Positions 33,084 through 41,529 are shown, counted from the first letter of the stretch. The stretch: 41,963 nt of DNA from Clostridiales bacterium UBA5446 (GCA_002427465.1 DIRC01000005.1:1-41963); one strand, 5' to 3'. The notes: generated by a model not told the origin, from the letters alone. Program-made: numbers and translations.

Positions 33084-33236
33084 ATGACTGCAAATGAGAA
33101 ATATGAAAGCCCGCTTTGCTGCCGCTGCGCGCCGGAGAAAATGCCGATTGCAAGATCAGTCGGACGGAAGGAAGGCTGCTCCGTGGGCCTGCGCGCACAC
33201 GGTAAGCGGGGCGCCGGCAAGAAGGCGGGCTTATGA
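33084..33236 (+). CDS. Candidate small ORF (50 aa), Cys- and Arg/Lys-rich, coupled to murT
   Basis: A 50-codon frame starts at ATG 33084, 9 bases after glmS, and its TGA overlaps the murT ATG as ATGA. The product is basic, with four Cys residues (LCCRCAPEK near residue 12 and a GCSVG segment near 32) and a Gly/Lys-rich end; I do not recognise it. GGAG in the end of glmS lies about 11 bases before the ATG, a rather long spacing. It fills the only sizeable gap in an otherwise tight gene cluster, which together with the overlap argues for translation. Composition alone cannot exclude chance. Confidence 0.4.
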   Translation: MTANEKYESPLCCRCAPEKMPIARSVGRKEGCSVGLRAHGKRGAGKKAGL

Positions 33237-34591
33237 GATTATTTCTGGCGCTGATATTATGTAAACTAATCCGCCTGGCGCTCCGTCTGCTGGGGCGGGG
33301 AGGCACGGCTCTGCCGGGAAAGGCGGCCCTGAAAATCTGCCCGGATATGCTGGGAAAACTGTCAAAGGGCGTGGCAACCGTTCTGATCACCGGGACAAAC
33401 GGAAAGACGACTACCGCCAGAATGACGGAGCAGATGATCAGAGACGCCGGATATTCCTATTTTGCAAACCGTTCCGGCTCCAACCTGGAGCGGGGGATTG
33501 CGGCGGAATTTGCGGCAAACTCCACGATTTTCGGAAGACCGAAGCGTACGTATGCCATCATTGAGTGCGACGAGGCGGCCTTCAGGACCGTTGCCGGGAA
33601 GGTGGCGCCCCGGGTTATAGTTGTGACCAATATTTTTCGTGACCAGCTGGACCGTTTCGGCGAGGTGACGCGTACCCTGGAGAGCATCCGGGAGGGCGTG
33701 AAAAAAGCGCCGGAAGCGGTGCTGTGCCTGAACGCGGATTGTTCCCTGACCGCATCCCTGGCGGAGGGCGTGCCGAATACGCTTCGTCTTTTCGGCATGG
33801 ACGTGCCCCTGGAAGAAAGCGCCGGGGTCTCGGACGCGCCGCGCTGCATCCGCTGCGGGGCAGAATACGCTTACAGCTTCAGAACCTTTGCCCATTTGGG
33901 CGGATTTTTCTGCCCGGACTGCGGCTATGCGCGGCAGCGGCCTGCCGTTTCCATTACAGCGGTGCGCGCTTTTCTGCCGGAGGGCAGCGAAGCGGATTTT
34001 ATGATCGACGGGGCGGCATACCCTGCCTATGTGGGCCTTCCGGCAGCCTATAACCTCTATAACGCCGCGGCGGCTCTGGCGGCCGCAACCGCCCTGGGCG
34101 TTCCGGCGCAGAAGGCTGCCGGATCTCTGGCGGACACCAGGGATGTCTTCGGGCGGATGGAAAGCTTTGAGATAAACGGCGTGCCAATCCGGATGATCCT
34201 GGTTAAGAACCCGGCTGGGTGCGACAGGGCGCTGGATTATTTGGCGGGGATGATACAGGGCGAGTACCTGGCCGTTTTCTGTCTCAATGATAATGTGGCC
34301 GACGGTACGGATGTGTCCTGGATATGGGATTCGGGCTTCGAGCGGCTGTTTTCCGGCGGGACAGAGCCGGGGCTGATCGTCTCCGGGACCCGCGCCGAGG
34401 ATATGCGGCTCCGGCTCAAGTATGCAGGGGCGCGGGAGGATGCGGTGCGGATCATACAGGGCGACGGGGCGCTGATCGCCGCGGCTGCCGCAGGCGGAGT
34501 TCCGGTTTATATTCTGCCGACATATACCGCCATGCTGTCCATCCGAAGCGAGCTGACCCGGCTCTGCGGCGGGCGGAAATTCTGGGAGTGA
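33233..34591 (+). CDS. murT: Lipid II isoglutaminyl synthase, MurT subunit
   Basis: Mur ligase-like subunit that, with GatD, amidates the D-Glu of lipid II to D-isoglutamine in Gram-positive peptidoglycan. Over 452 residues it has the Mur ATP-binding loop TGTNGKTTTARM near residue 52, a Cys4 zinc ribbon inserted in the middle domain (CIRCG near 205 and CPDCG near 227), NLYNAAAALAAA near 268 and the C-terminal DUF1727 domain. The N-terminal 25 residues are hydrophobic. gatD follows after 3 bases, the conserved pairing. Confidence 0.96.
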   Translation: MRLFLALILCKLIRLALRLLGRGGTALPGKAALKICPDMLGKLSKGVATVLITGTNGKTTTARMTEQMIRDAGYSYFANRSGSNLERGIAAEFAANSTIFGRPKRTYAIIECDEAAFRTVAGKVAPRVIVVTNIFRDQLDRFGEVTRTLESIREGVKKAPEAVLCLNADCSLTASLAEGVPNTLRLFGMDVPLEESAGVSDAPRCIRCGAEYAYSFRTFAHLGGFFCPDCGYARQRPAVSITAVRAFLPEGSEADFMIDGAAYPAYVGLPAAYNLYNAAAALAAATALGVPAQKAAGSLADTRDVFGRMESFEINGVPIRMILVKNPAGCDRALDYLAGMIQGEYLAVFCLNDNVADGTDVSWIWDSGFERLFSGGTEPGLIVSGTRAEDMRLRLKYAGAREDAVRIIQGDGALIAAAAAGGVPVYILPTYTAMLSIRSELTRLCGGRKFWE

Positions 34592-34594
34592 GTT

Positions 34595-35329
34595 ATGGAA
34601 ATATCGATCTGCCATCTTTATCCGGACGTGCTGAATCTCTATGGGGACCGGGGGAACGTCCTGTGTATGCAAAAGCGCCTCGCCTGGCGGGGAATCGACT
34701 GTACCGTCGCTGGGATACAGATTGGCGACAGCCGTCCGCTTTCCGGATTCGACCTGTTTTTTATCGGCGGCGGCCAGGATTTCGAGCAGGAGATCCTGCT
34801 GCGGGATTTGGGCAATAAAAAGGCCGCAGACATCAAAGCGGCCGCAGAGGACGGAAAGCCGTTTCTTTGCGTCTGCGGCGGATATCAGCTGATGGGCAAA
34901 ACCTACGAGACGTCTAAGGGAGTGCGCTGCGATTATCTCGGCGTGCTGGATATGTTCACCGTGGGCGCGGAAAAACGCGTTACAGGCAATTTCGCGTTTG
35001 AGTTTGAAGGGGTTCCGGTGGTAGGATTTGAAAATCACAGCGGCCGGACTTTTCTGGGAGAAGGGGTTTCACCATTGGGCCGGGTGATTTCCGGCTTTGG
35101 GAACAACGGGGAGGACGGCACCGAGGGCGCCCGTTATCAAAACGTCTTCGGTACCTACAGCCACGGGCCCGTCCTGCCCAAGAACCCGGCGTTCTGCGAT
35201 TATATTCTGGAAACCGCCCTGAGCCGGAAGTACGGCCGGGAAATCCTGGAACCCTTGCCCGACGAGTCGGAAAACGCGGCACATGATACGATGCTGCGGC
35301 GGATGACTGGAAAGGAGGCAAAGCCATGA
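34595..35329 (+). CDS. gatD: Lipid II isoglutaminyl synthase, glutamine amidotransferase subunit GatD
   Basis: Class I glutaminase that feeds ammonia to MurT. In the 244 residues the nucleophile is Cys94 in CVCGGYQLMG, the same number as reported for the staphylococcal enzyme, and the catalytic His is residue 190 in TYSHGPVLPKNP. LYGDRGNVLCM near residue 16 is also typical. It sits 3 bases after murT and overlaps nadE by 4 bases (ATGA), so all three are cotranslated. Confidence 0.96.
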   Translation: MEISICHLYPDVLNLYGDRGNVLCMQKRLAWRGIDCTVAGIQIGDSRPLSGFDLFFIGGGQDFEQEILLRDLGNKKAADIKAAAEDGKPFLCVCGGYQLMGKTYETSKGVRCDYLGVLDMFTVGAEKRVTGNFAFEFEGVPVVGFENHSGRTFLGEGVSPLGRVISGFGNNGEDGTEGARYQNVFGTYSHGPVLPKNPAFCDYILETALSRKYGREILEPLPDESENAAHDTMLRRMTGKEAKP

Positions 35330-36054
35330 GAAACTATGAGAACGAATTTAAAAGCCGCGTGGCGTTCATCAGGGACCTGGTTGAAAAAAGCGGCGTGTCC
35401 GGCATTGTTTTCGGCAACAGCGGCGGCAAGGATTCCGCCCTTGTGGGCATCCTCTGCAAAGCCGCCTGCGAAAATACGGTGGGGCTTATCATGCCCTGCG
35501 TATCCAGGCGTAATTTCGATTCGGACAGGGACGACGGCATGACGGTTGCCCGGCAGTATGGGATCGAGACGCGCACAATCGACCTGACGGCCCAGCATGA
35601 AGCGGCCGTCGTGGCCCTTTCCGGCGTCACGGCTCTTACGGAGGCGGCCAGGATTAATCTTGCGCCCCGCCTGCGCATGATCACGCTATATGCCGTGGCC
35701 GCTTCAGAAAGCAGGCTGGTGGCGGGAACAGGCAACCGAAGCGAGATTTATATGGGCTATTTCACTAAATGGGGGGACGGGGCCTGCGACTTCAATCCCA
35801 TTGCCGACCTTACAGTGACGGAGATATACGAGTTTCTCGCCTATCTGGACGCGCCTATGGCCGTACGCACAAAAGCCCCCTCGGCGGGCCTTTTCGAAGG
35901 GCAGACCGATGAGGGCGAGATGGGCGTCACCTATGCGGCGATAGACCGCTACCTGCTCACCGGCCGGGCCGAGGCAGGGGATAAGGCCGTCATAGAGCGG
36001 TTTCATAAACGCTCCGGGCATAAACGCAGCCCGATCATCACATATTTTGAATAA
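35326..36054 (+). CDS. nadE: NH3-dependent NAD+ synthetase
   Basis: Last step of NAD synthesis: adenylates nicotinic acid adenine dinucleotide and replaces the adenylate with ammonia. The 242-residue protein has the PP-loop SGGKDSALVG near residue 29, GTGNRSEIYMGYFTKWGDGACDFNPIADL near 131 and KAPSAGLFEGQTDE near 183. It lacks the N-terminal glutaminase domain, so it uses ammonia directly or from a partner. The start overlaps the gatD stop as ATGA. It closes the glutamine/ammonia-using cluster. Confidence 0.96.
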   Translation: MRNYENEFKSRVAFIRDLVEKSGVSGIVFGNSGGKDSALVGILCKAACENTVGLIMPCVSRRNFDSDRDDGMTVARQYGIETRTIDLTAQHEAAVVALSGVTALTEAARINLAPRLRMITLYAVAASESRLVAGTGNRSEIYMGYFTKWGDGACDFNPIADLTVTEIYEFLAYLDAPMAVRTKAPSAGLFEGQTDEGEMGVTYAAIDRYLLTGRAEAGDKAVIERFHKRSGHKRSPIITYFE

Positions 36055-36058
36055 TGAA

Positions 36059-36136
36059 ACGGCGCCCGCTGCGGACCGGCAGGGAAAGTTCCTGCCATGA
36101 TGTCATGACAAATGCTTGACACCCGGCGGGCGCCGT
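36059..36136. other. Three-way-junction-like element after nadE
   Basis: ACGGCGCCCGC (36059-36069) and GCGGGCGCCGT (36126-36136) are perfect 11-bp inverted arms. Between them lie a hairpin (GGCA and GGAA pairing with TTCC and TGCC, with one bulged G) near 36078-36096 and the self-complementary TGTCATGACA near 36101-36110. It begins 5 bases after the nadE stop. It may be the nadE transcript end, a structured RNA or a small dispersed repeat. No T run follows on the plus strand. Confidence 0.55.
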
Positions 36137-36144
36137 CATAAGAT
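36116..36144 (+). promoter_or_regulatory. Possible distal rnf promoter
   Basis: TTGACA at 36116-36121 and TAAGAT at 36139-36144 are separated by 17 bases. The spacer is the right arm of the upstream inverted repeat, so folding and promoter use could interact. Confidence 0.4.
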
Positions 36145-36305
36145 GAACGCTATATTTATCACGATGAATTACAGTTGGTAAAGCCGCGTTTTTGCTAATT
36201 GCACTAATCATTAACACCACTTGGAAGTTTTCATGTGATAGTTAAAATAAAATCAAGGTTGTTAAATGATAATCTTAACATTTTGAGTATTTGTGACATA
36301 ATTTG

Positions 36306-36334
36306 TAGACATCGATTAAGGTTTGTGTTAGTAT
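36306..36334 (+). promoter_or_regulatory. Likely proximal rnf promoter
   Basis: TAGACA (36306-36311, five of six) and TAGTAT (36329-36334) are separated by 17 bases, with a TGT directly before the -10 that fits the extended -10 motif. Transcription would start near 36341, about 27 bases before rnfC. Confidence 0.55.
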
Positions 36335-36367
36335 AGCAACGGTCAAAAATACAGAGAGGTGATGCTC

Positions 36368-37762
36368 ATGCCTTATAAGTACTACGGCGGCGTGCATCCG
36401 GATTACATGAAGGCACCCGCAAACAAGACGCCTGTAACAGCAATAGCGCCTCCAAAACAAGTGGTGCTGCCGATGATGCAGCACATCGGCGCGCCCAACC
36501 AGCCTTTGGTTAAGGTCGGCGATGAGGTCAAGGTGGGCCAGCTTATCGGCTCGAATCCGGCTCCCGTCTCCGCGCCAATCCACGCAACTGTCTCCGGGAA
36601 GGTCATTGCCGTCGAGCCCAGACGTCATATGCTGGGTGATATGGTCATGTCCGTCGTGATTGAAAACGACGGATTGGACACGCCCTGCGAGGATATGCGG
36701 CCGCTGACTCCGGAACAGCTGAGGGATCCCGAGGCAATTCTTGCTCGGATTCGTGAAGCCGGAGTTGTCGGAATGGGCGGCGCAATGTTCCCCACAGCCT
36801 TTAAGATTGCCGGCGGCAGGGGCAAGGTAGATACCTTGATCATCAACGGCGCGGAATGCGAGCCTTATCTTTGCGGCGACCACCGCACGATGCTGGAACA
36901 TCCGGAAGAGCTGCTTAAGGGGATTGAGCTTGTCCGAATAGCCCAGGGTCTCGACAAGTGCTATTACGGGATTGAGAAAAACAAGCAGGACGCGATAGAC
37001 CTGCTAAATTCCCTGAATCCGGCGGATTATGGGGTCGAAATCATTCCCGAGGAGGTTAAATATCCCCAGGGTGCGGAGAAAATGCAGGTCAAGGTCAACA
37101 CGAACCGTGAGGTCAGGCCGGGCGAAATCCCCTCTGGCGTCGGCTGCAACGTGGTTTCGACCTATACTTGCTACACAATTTACCGGGCCTGCTATGAAGG
37201 CGTTCCCTCCATTGAGCGTGTCGTGACTGTGGCCGGCAGCGGGATCAAGGAACCTAAGAATCTGCTGTGCCGCTTCGGCACGCCGCTCACCCATATCTTT
37301 GAGGAGGCAGGCGGCTTTGTGAAGCAGCCGCGCCGTATCTGTATGGGCGGCCCGCTGATGGGCATCTGTGTGGCGGATATCGCTTCCGGCCTGGTGAAGG
37401 GGGCGGCTGGCCTTCTGGTATTCACCGAGGAAGAGGACAGGGAAGTGGACAATCCCGTCTGCATCCGCTGCGGAAACTGCATTGCCCACTGTCCGATGAA
37501 GCTGGAGCCGATTTACCTGTATATGTACATCAATAAGGGCGATTACGAAAAAATGGAGCAGTACCACGTCATGGACTGCTTCGAGTGCGGAAGCTGTTCG
37601 TATGGCTGCCCCGGACGTCTGCCCCTTACCCATACGTTTAAAATGGGCAAAGCGATGCTCACGGCCAAAAAGGCTGAGGACAAGGCCCGCGCCATTGCCG
37701 AAAAGGCAAATAACGGGGCCGGCAAGGGCGCTGTTTCCGCGGGAAAGGAGGGGAACGTGTAA
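36368..37762 (+). CDS. rnfC: Rnf complex subunit RnfC
   Basis: Peripheral subunit of the ion-pumping ferredoxin:NAD+ oxidoreductase, carrying the NADH site. Of its 464 residues, the N-terminal part has the biotinyl/lipoyl-like segment (VKVGDEVKVGQLIGSNPAPVSAPIHA), then GVVGMGGAMFPTAFK (Rossmann glycine-rich loop), INGAECEPYLCGDH, and two 4Fe-4S motifs near the C-terminus: CIRCGNCIAHCP and CFECGSCSYGCP. The start at 36368 lies 7 bases after AGAGAGGT; two earlier in-frame starts overlap that site. It is the first of six genes in the clostridial order C-D-G-E-A-B and shares its last base with the rnfD start. Confidence 0.97.
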   Translation: MPYKYYGGVHPDYMKAPANKTPVTAIAPPKQVVLPMMQHIGAPNQPLVKVGDEVKVGQLIGSNPAPVSAPIHATVSGKVIAVEPRRHMLGDMVMSVVIENDGLDTPCEDMRPLTPEQLRDPEAILARIREAGVVGMGGAMFPTAFKIAGGRGKVDTLIINGAECEPYLCGDHRTMLEHPEELLKGIELVRIAQGLDKCYYGIEKNKQDAIDLLNSLNPADYGVEIIPEEVKYPQGAEKMQVKVNTNREVRPGEIPSGVGCNVVSTYTCYTIYRACYEGVPSIERVVTVAGSGIKEPKNLLCRFGTPLTHIFEEAGGFVKQPRRICMGGPLMGICVADIASGLVKGAAGLLVFTEEEDREVDNPVCIRCGNCIAHCPMKLEPIYLYMYINKGDYEKMEQYHVMDCFECGSCSYGCPGRLPLTHTFKMGKAMLTAKKAEDKARAIAEKANNGAGKGAVSAGKEGNV

Positions 37763-38796
37763 TGGAAGAAAAGACTGTTTTTACGGTATCCTCCAACCCG
37801 CTGATCAGGGCGAAAAGGGATACGACATCCATAATGCTCGATGTGATTATCGCGCTTATCCCGGCCCTGGCCGTGGCGGTCTGGCAATTTGGGTTTAACG
37901 TACTTATGCTTCTGTGCGTATCCGTCGCCTCCTGCGTCTTCTTCGAGTGGGGATACCGCAAGATGATGAAAAAGCACGCCAGCGTGGGCGATCTGTCCGC
38001 CGTGGTTACAGGCGTGCTGCTGACCTGCGTGTTGCCGCCGTCAGCCCCCTTGTGGATTCCGGTGATCGGTTCGTTTTTTGCCATTGTTGTTGTAAAGCAG
38101 CTTTATGGCGGCATCGGCATGAACTTTCTTAACCCGGCCCTGGCCGGCCGCGCGTTCCTTTTCTCATATTCGGCCATCATGACCGCCTGGGCCGTTCCCG
38201 CCGCGCTGAAAGGCGTTGTGGACGCGACCACGATGGCGACGCCGCTTTCGTACCTTTACGCGGGCGCCCCGCTGCCCTCATACTTTAATTATCAGACCCT
38301 GTTTCTGGGCACGATCCCCGGCAGCATAGGCGAGGTCAGTGTCATTGCCCTGCTCATCGGCGCCGCGTATCTCCTGATCCGCGGAGTCATCACATGGCGC
38401 ATCCCGACAAGCTTTCTGGGAACCGTGGCGGTTCTCTGCCTGCTTTTCGGATACGAGGGCTACGGCAATGTGGAATGGATGCTGTATAACCTCATGACCG
38501 GCGGACTGATCATAGGCGCATTTTTCATGGCGACGGATTATTCCACCAGCCCGGTAACGCTGCGCGGCCAGATCGTGTTCGGCATTGGCTGCGGCGCTCT
38601 GACGGTGCTCATCCGGTATTTCGGCTCTTATGCCGAGGGTGTTTCCTATGCGATTCTGATCATGAATATCTGCGCGTGGTTCATAGACAAGCTGACCAGG
38701 CCCCGCCGGTTCGGTGAGACCGCGGAAGACGCCAAGGCAAAAAAAGCCGCCGCCAAGGCGGAAAAGAAAAAAGCGAAGGAGGCGGCTGCGTTATGA
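37762..38796 (+). CDS. rnfD: Rnf complex subunit RnfD
   Basis: Integral membrane subunit with covalently bound FMN. The 344 residues form eight or more hydrophobic segments, with the conserved GGIGMNFLNPALAGRAFL near residue 115 and MATDYSTSPVT near 255. The motif DATTMAT at residues 154-160 fits the flavin-attachment pattern, with Thr160 the expected site. The C-terminal 30 residues are almost all Lys, Ala and Glu. The start overlaps the rnfC stop (TAATG) and follows AAAGGAGGGG; the stop overlaps rnfG as ATGA. The ApbE enzyme needed for flavin attachment is not in this window. Confidence 0.97.
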   Translation: MEEKTVFTVSSNPLIRAKRDTTSIMLDVIIALIPALAVAVWQFGFNVLMLLCVSVASCVFFEWGYRKMMKKHASVGDLSAVVTGVLLTCVLPPSAPLWIPVIGSFFAIVVVKQLYGGIGMNFLNPALAGRAFLFSYSAIMTAWAVPAALKGVVDATTMATPLSYLYAGAPLPSYFNYQTLFLGTIPGSIGEVSVIALLIGAAYLLIRGVITWRIPTSFLGTVAVLCLLFGYEGYGNVEWMLYNLMTGGLIIGAFFMATDYSTSPVTLRGQIVFGIGCGALTVLIRYFGSYAEGVSYAILIMNICAWFIDKLTRPRRFGETAEDAKAKKAAAKAEKKKAKEAAAL

Positions 38797-39338
38797 CGGA
38801 GACGAAAAAAACGCCCAATCAAATCCTTAAGCTGACATTTATTCTGCTGGTCGTTTCTGCTGTCACGGCGCTGGTGCTTGGCCTGACCAATATGCTGACC
38901 AAGGACAAGATCGAAGCCCAGAGCTTGGCGGCAACCTCAAGCGCCTATAAAACGGTTCTCGAGGCGGACCGTTATGATCCGGTGGATTTTTCCGCAGAGG
39001 ATTTTTCAGGAGTCAACGGCGTGTATAAAGCCGGCGACGCGGGCTATGTGGTTGACCTCACATTCTCGGGCGCAATGGGCAATATTACGGCGGCTATCGG
39101 CATTGATGCGTCCGGCGCTGTTGCGGGAATCGAGATTATCGAATCCTCCGAGACCAGCGGGCTTGGCACCAAAGCCGCTGAACCGGAATTCAAGGATCAG
39201 TTCCTGGGGGCCACGGAGCATGCGGCGCTGACCTCCAACGGCGGAAACATAGCAGCGATTTCCGGCGCGACCATAACGTCCAGGGCCGTTACAGAAGCGG
39301 TGAACAGGGCCATGGATGTCGTCGCGAGCCTGGGTTAA
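38793..39338 (+). CDS. rnfG: Rnf complex subunit RnfG
   Basis: FMN-binding subunit of 181 residues: one N-terminal membrane helix (about residues 10-32), then an extracytoplasmic FMN-binding domain. The SGATITS motif holds Thr160, the predicted covalent FMN site, preceded by ETSGLGTKAAEPEFKDQF. It is coupled to rnfD through ATGA and lies 14 bases before rnfE. Confidence 0.96.
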   Translation: MTETKKTPNQILKLTFILLVVSAVTALVLGLTNMLTKDKIEAQSLAATSSAYKTVLEADRYDPVDFSAEDFSGVNGVYKAGDAGYVVDLTFSGAMGNITAAIGIDASGAVAGIEIIESSETSGLGTKAAEPEFKDQFLGATEHAALTSNGGNIAAISGATITSRAVTEAVNRAMDVVASLG

Positions 39339-39352
39339 GGAGGCTGTGAATC

Positions 39353-40060
39353 ATGAAAATAGGACAACAGTTTAGAGAAGGCATCATTACAAACAACCCG
39401 ATTCTGGTTCAGAGGATCGGCATGTGCGCCACAATGGCCATCACCACCACGCTGTTCAACGGTCTGGGCATGGGAATTTCGGTGCTGATCATACTTACCT
39501 GCTGCAACGTGGTCGTTTCCGCGATGCGAAAAGCTATTCCCAACGACATCAGGCTTGCGATCTTCGTGGTCGTCATCGCCGGATTCGTCACGATAGTCGA
39601 CCTGCTGATACAGGCGTTTGTACCGGCGCTGTCGGCATCCCTGGGCGTGTTCATCCCGCTTATCGTGGTTAACTGCATCATCATCGGCCGGGCGGAGGCG
39701 TTCTGCCAATATGAACCCGTCGGAGCCTCGTTTTTTGACGGCATTTTCCAAGGGATGGGATACACGCTTGTACTTTTTACCATGTGCGTTGTGCGTGAGT
39801 TTCTCGGAAAAGGCGCTTTTGGCGGCGGCCTGCTGGATATTTCAACCGGCGCGCTGAAGCTGACTTTTGACGGTACCGGCGGCGGCATCCAGCTGTTCCC
39901 GGCCGAATACGGCGCGTCGCTGCTGACACGGCCTTTCGGCGGATTTCTGACCCTGGGCTGCCTGCTTGCGTTCATGCAGCATATGATGAACAAATCCGAT
40001 GAAAAGAAGGCGCGTAAAGCGCTGGCTGCAAGGGTTGAAGTAAAGGAGGGCGCTGAATAA
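39353..40060 (+). CDS. rnfE: Rnf complex subunit RnfE
   Basis: Integral membrane subunit of the NqrDE/RnfAE family, 235 residues with about six helices. Family segments include ITNNPILVQRIGMCATMAIT at the N-terminus and VVNCIIIGRAEAFC near residue 103. Members bind a shared iron centre between RnfA and RnfE through Cys residues in half-helices. AAGGAGG precedes the ATG, and the stop shares its last A with the rnfA start. Confidence 0.97.
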   Translation: MKIGQQFREGIITNNPILVQRIGMCATMAITTTLFNGLGMGISVLIILTCCNVVVSAMRKAIPNDIRLAIFVVVIAGFVTIVDLLIQAFVPALSASLGVFIPLIVVNCIIIGRAEAFCQYEPVGASFFDGIFQGMGYTLVLFTMCVVREFLGKGAFGGGLLDISTGALKLTFDGTGGGIQLFPAEYGASLLTRPFGGFLTLGCLLAFMQHMMNKSDEKKARKALAARVEVKEGAE

Positions 40061-40644
40061 TGTTTACATCCCTTTTATCCATATCCCTCGGCGCGATACT
40101 GATTAATAACTTCATCTTTGCACAGTTTCTCGGTATATGCCCCTTCCTTGGCGTTTCCTCAAAAATGGATACGGCGTTTGGCATGGGGATTGCCGTTACT
40201 TTCGTCATGGGGCTGTCGTCGGCCATATGCTGGGTCATCAATGAATATATTCTGATGAATCTGGGGCTGGCGTATATGCAGACGCTGGCGTTCATTCTGG
40301 TTATTGCCGTGCTCGTTCAGTTGGTGGAGATGTTCCTCAAAAAATCCGTGCCGTCCCTTTATACCGCGCTGGGCATATATCTGCCGCTTATCACAACCAA
40401 CTGCGCCGTCCTGGGCGTAGTGCTGCTGAACGTGCAGGAAGATTACAACTTTATTGAAAGCGTTGTATACGGCATCACGGGCGGCCTGGGTTTCCTCGTG
40501 GCGATTGCGCTATTTGCATCGGTGCGGGATCGTCTTCAGTTTGCGGATTATCCCAAAGCTTTTGAGGGGTTTGCCATCAGCCTCGTGTCTGCCGGCCTGC
40601 TTGCTCTGGCGTTTATGGGCTTCTCCGGCATGCAGATTTGGTAA
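40060..40644 (+). CDS. rnfA: Rnf complex subunit RnfA
   Basis: Integral membrane subunit, 194 residues with about six helices, homologous to RnfE but in opposite topology. ISLGAILINNFIFAQFLGICPFLGVSS at the N-terminus and GIYLPLITTNCAVLGV near residue 106 are diagnostic, each with the Cys expected to help bind the shared iron centre. The start overlaps the rnfE stop by one base, and rnfB follows after 13 bases. Confidence 0.97.
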   Translation: MFTSLLSISLGAILINNFIFAQFLGICPFLGVSSKMDTAFGMGIAVTFVMGLSSAICWVINEYILMNLGLAYMQTLAFILVIAVLVQLVEMFLKKSVPSLYTALGIYLPLITTNCAVLGVVLLNVQEDYNFIESVVYGITGGLGFLVAIALFASVRDRLQFADYPKAFEGFAISLVSAGLLALAFMGFSGMQIW

Positions 40645-40657
40645 GGGGGGCTGAGAG

Positions 40658-41470
40658 ATGGACAATGTTTTAAGTGCGGTACTGGTTCTGGGCATTATGG
40701 GCGGCGTGTTCGGCGCTGTTCTGGCCGTTGCTGCCAGGATATTCCATGTGGATCAGGACGAGCACATCACGCTGGTCCGCGAGGCGCTTCCGGGGGCCAA
40801 CTGCGGCGGCTGCGGATATCCCGGATGCGACGGCTATGCCGCCGCTGTGGCTGCCGGGGAGGCGCCGCCGGATAAGTGCGTCGTGGGCGGTTTGCCCGTG
40901 GCCGCGAAGGTGGCCGAGATTATGGGCATCGACGCGGGCGCTCAGGAGAAAATGGTGGCCTTCGTCCATTGTTCGGGCGAGGAAGGGGTCGCAAAGAAAT
41001 TCTTCGATTATACCGGGCCTCAGGACTGCGTGGCTGCTATGCGTTTCGGAAATCAGGGGCCTAAGGCGTGTCAGTTCAGCTGTATCGGCCTTGGCAACTG
41101 CGCGCGTGCCTGCCAGTTTGACGCGATGCATGTGGAAAACGGCGCGGCCGTGGTGGACCGGGAAAAATGCGTGGGCTGCCAGGCCTGCGTGGCCGCCTGC
41201 CCCAAGGATATCATTAAAATGGTGCCGTATAATCAGAAGGTACTGGTGGGCTGCCGTTCCAAGGATAAGGGCGCCCAGACACGCAAGGTATGCGACGTCG
41301 GCTGCATCGCCTGCATGCGGTGCCAGAAGGAATGCCCGGTAGGGGCGATCGTGGTCAAGGATAACCTGGCGCAGATAGATTATGATAAATGCATCGGCTG
41401 CGGCAAGTGCGCGGAGGTCTGCCCCCGCAAGATCATCCATCCGCAGAAGATCTACGTTCAGACTCGCTGA
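40658..41470 (+). CDS. rnfB: Rnf complex subunit RnfB (ferredoxin-type iron-sulfur subunit)
   Basis: Electron-entry subunit that accepts electrons from ferredoxin. The 270 residues start with one membrane helix (about 4-27), then the RnfB cluster domain with CGGCGYPGCDGYA near residue 48, then ferredoxin-like 4Fe-4S motifs: CIGLGNCARACQFDA, CVGCQACVAACPKDI, CIACMRCQKECPVGA and CIGCGKCAEVCPRK. The first of these has Gln where Pro is usual after the last Cys. A purine-rich GGGGGG-type ribosome binding site precedes the ATG. It is the last gene of the operon and ends before a strong terminator. Confidence 0.97.
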   Translation: MDNVLSAVLVLGIMGGVFGAVLAVAARIFHVDQDEHITLVREALPGANCGGCGYPGCDGYAAAVAAGEAPPDKCVVGGLPVAAKVAEIMGIDAGAQEKMVAFVHCSGEEGVAKKFFDYTGPQDCVAAMRFGNQGPKACQFSCIGLGNCARACQFDAMHVENGAAVVDREKCVGCQACVAACPKDIIKMVPYNQKVLVGCRSKDKGAQTRKVCDVGCIACMRCQKECPVGAIVVKDNLAQIDYDKCIGCGKCAEVCPRKIIHPQKIYVQTR

Positions 41471-41493
41471 AAATAGAGGGGAAGTAAAAAGGG

Positions 41494-41524
41494 AAAAGTC
41501 CGGCGCTTCTGCGCCGGACTTTTT
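41494..41524. terminator. Bidirectional intrinsic terminator after rnfB
   Basis: A perfect 13-bp stem AAAAGTCCGGCGC / GCGCCGGACTTTT with a TTCT loop, flanked by A residues on the left and T residues on the right, 23 bases after rnfB and 5 bases before the stop of the convergent minus-strand gene. Confidence 0.95.
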
Positions 41525-41529
41525 CTCTT

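Larger units (their letters stand above)
36055..36367 (+). other. 313-base intergenic region between nadE and rnfC
   Basis: It contains no credible gene. The first 80 bases are GC-rich and strongly folded, and the remaining 230 are very AT-rich. It holds two promoter candidates and an inverted repeat TTGTTAA-N9-TTAACA at 36259-36280 that could bind a regulator. The AGAGAGGTGAT ribosome binding site of rnfC is at its end. Confidence 0.8.

Noticed and set aside
33061..33390. 109-codon minus-strand frame across the glmS-murT gap
   Set aside because: It overlaps the start of murT on the opposite strand, has no ribosome binding site and gives an Arg/Ser/Pro-rich translation typical of a shadow frame.
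36259..36281. Rex-type site upstream of rnfC (TTGTTAA ... TTAACA)
   Set aside because: The half-sites look right but are 9 bases apart; Rex operators have about 4 bases between such arms, so I list it only as an inverted repeat.
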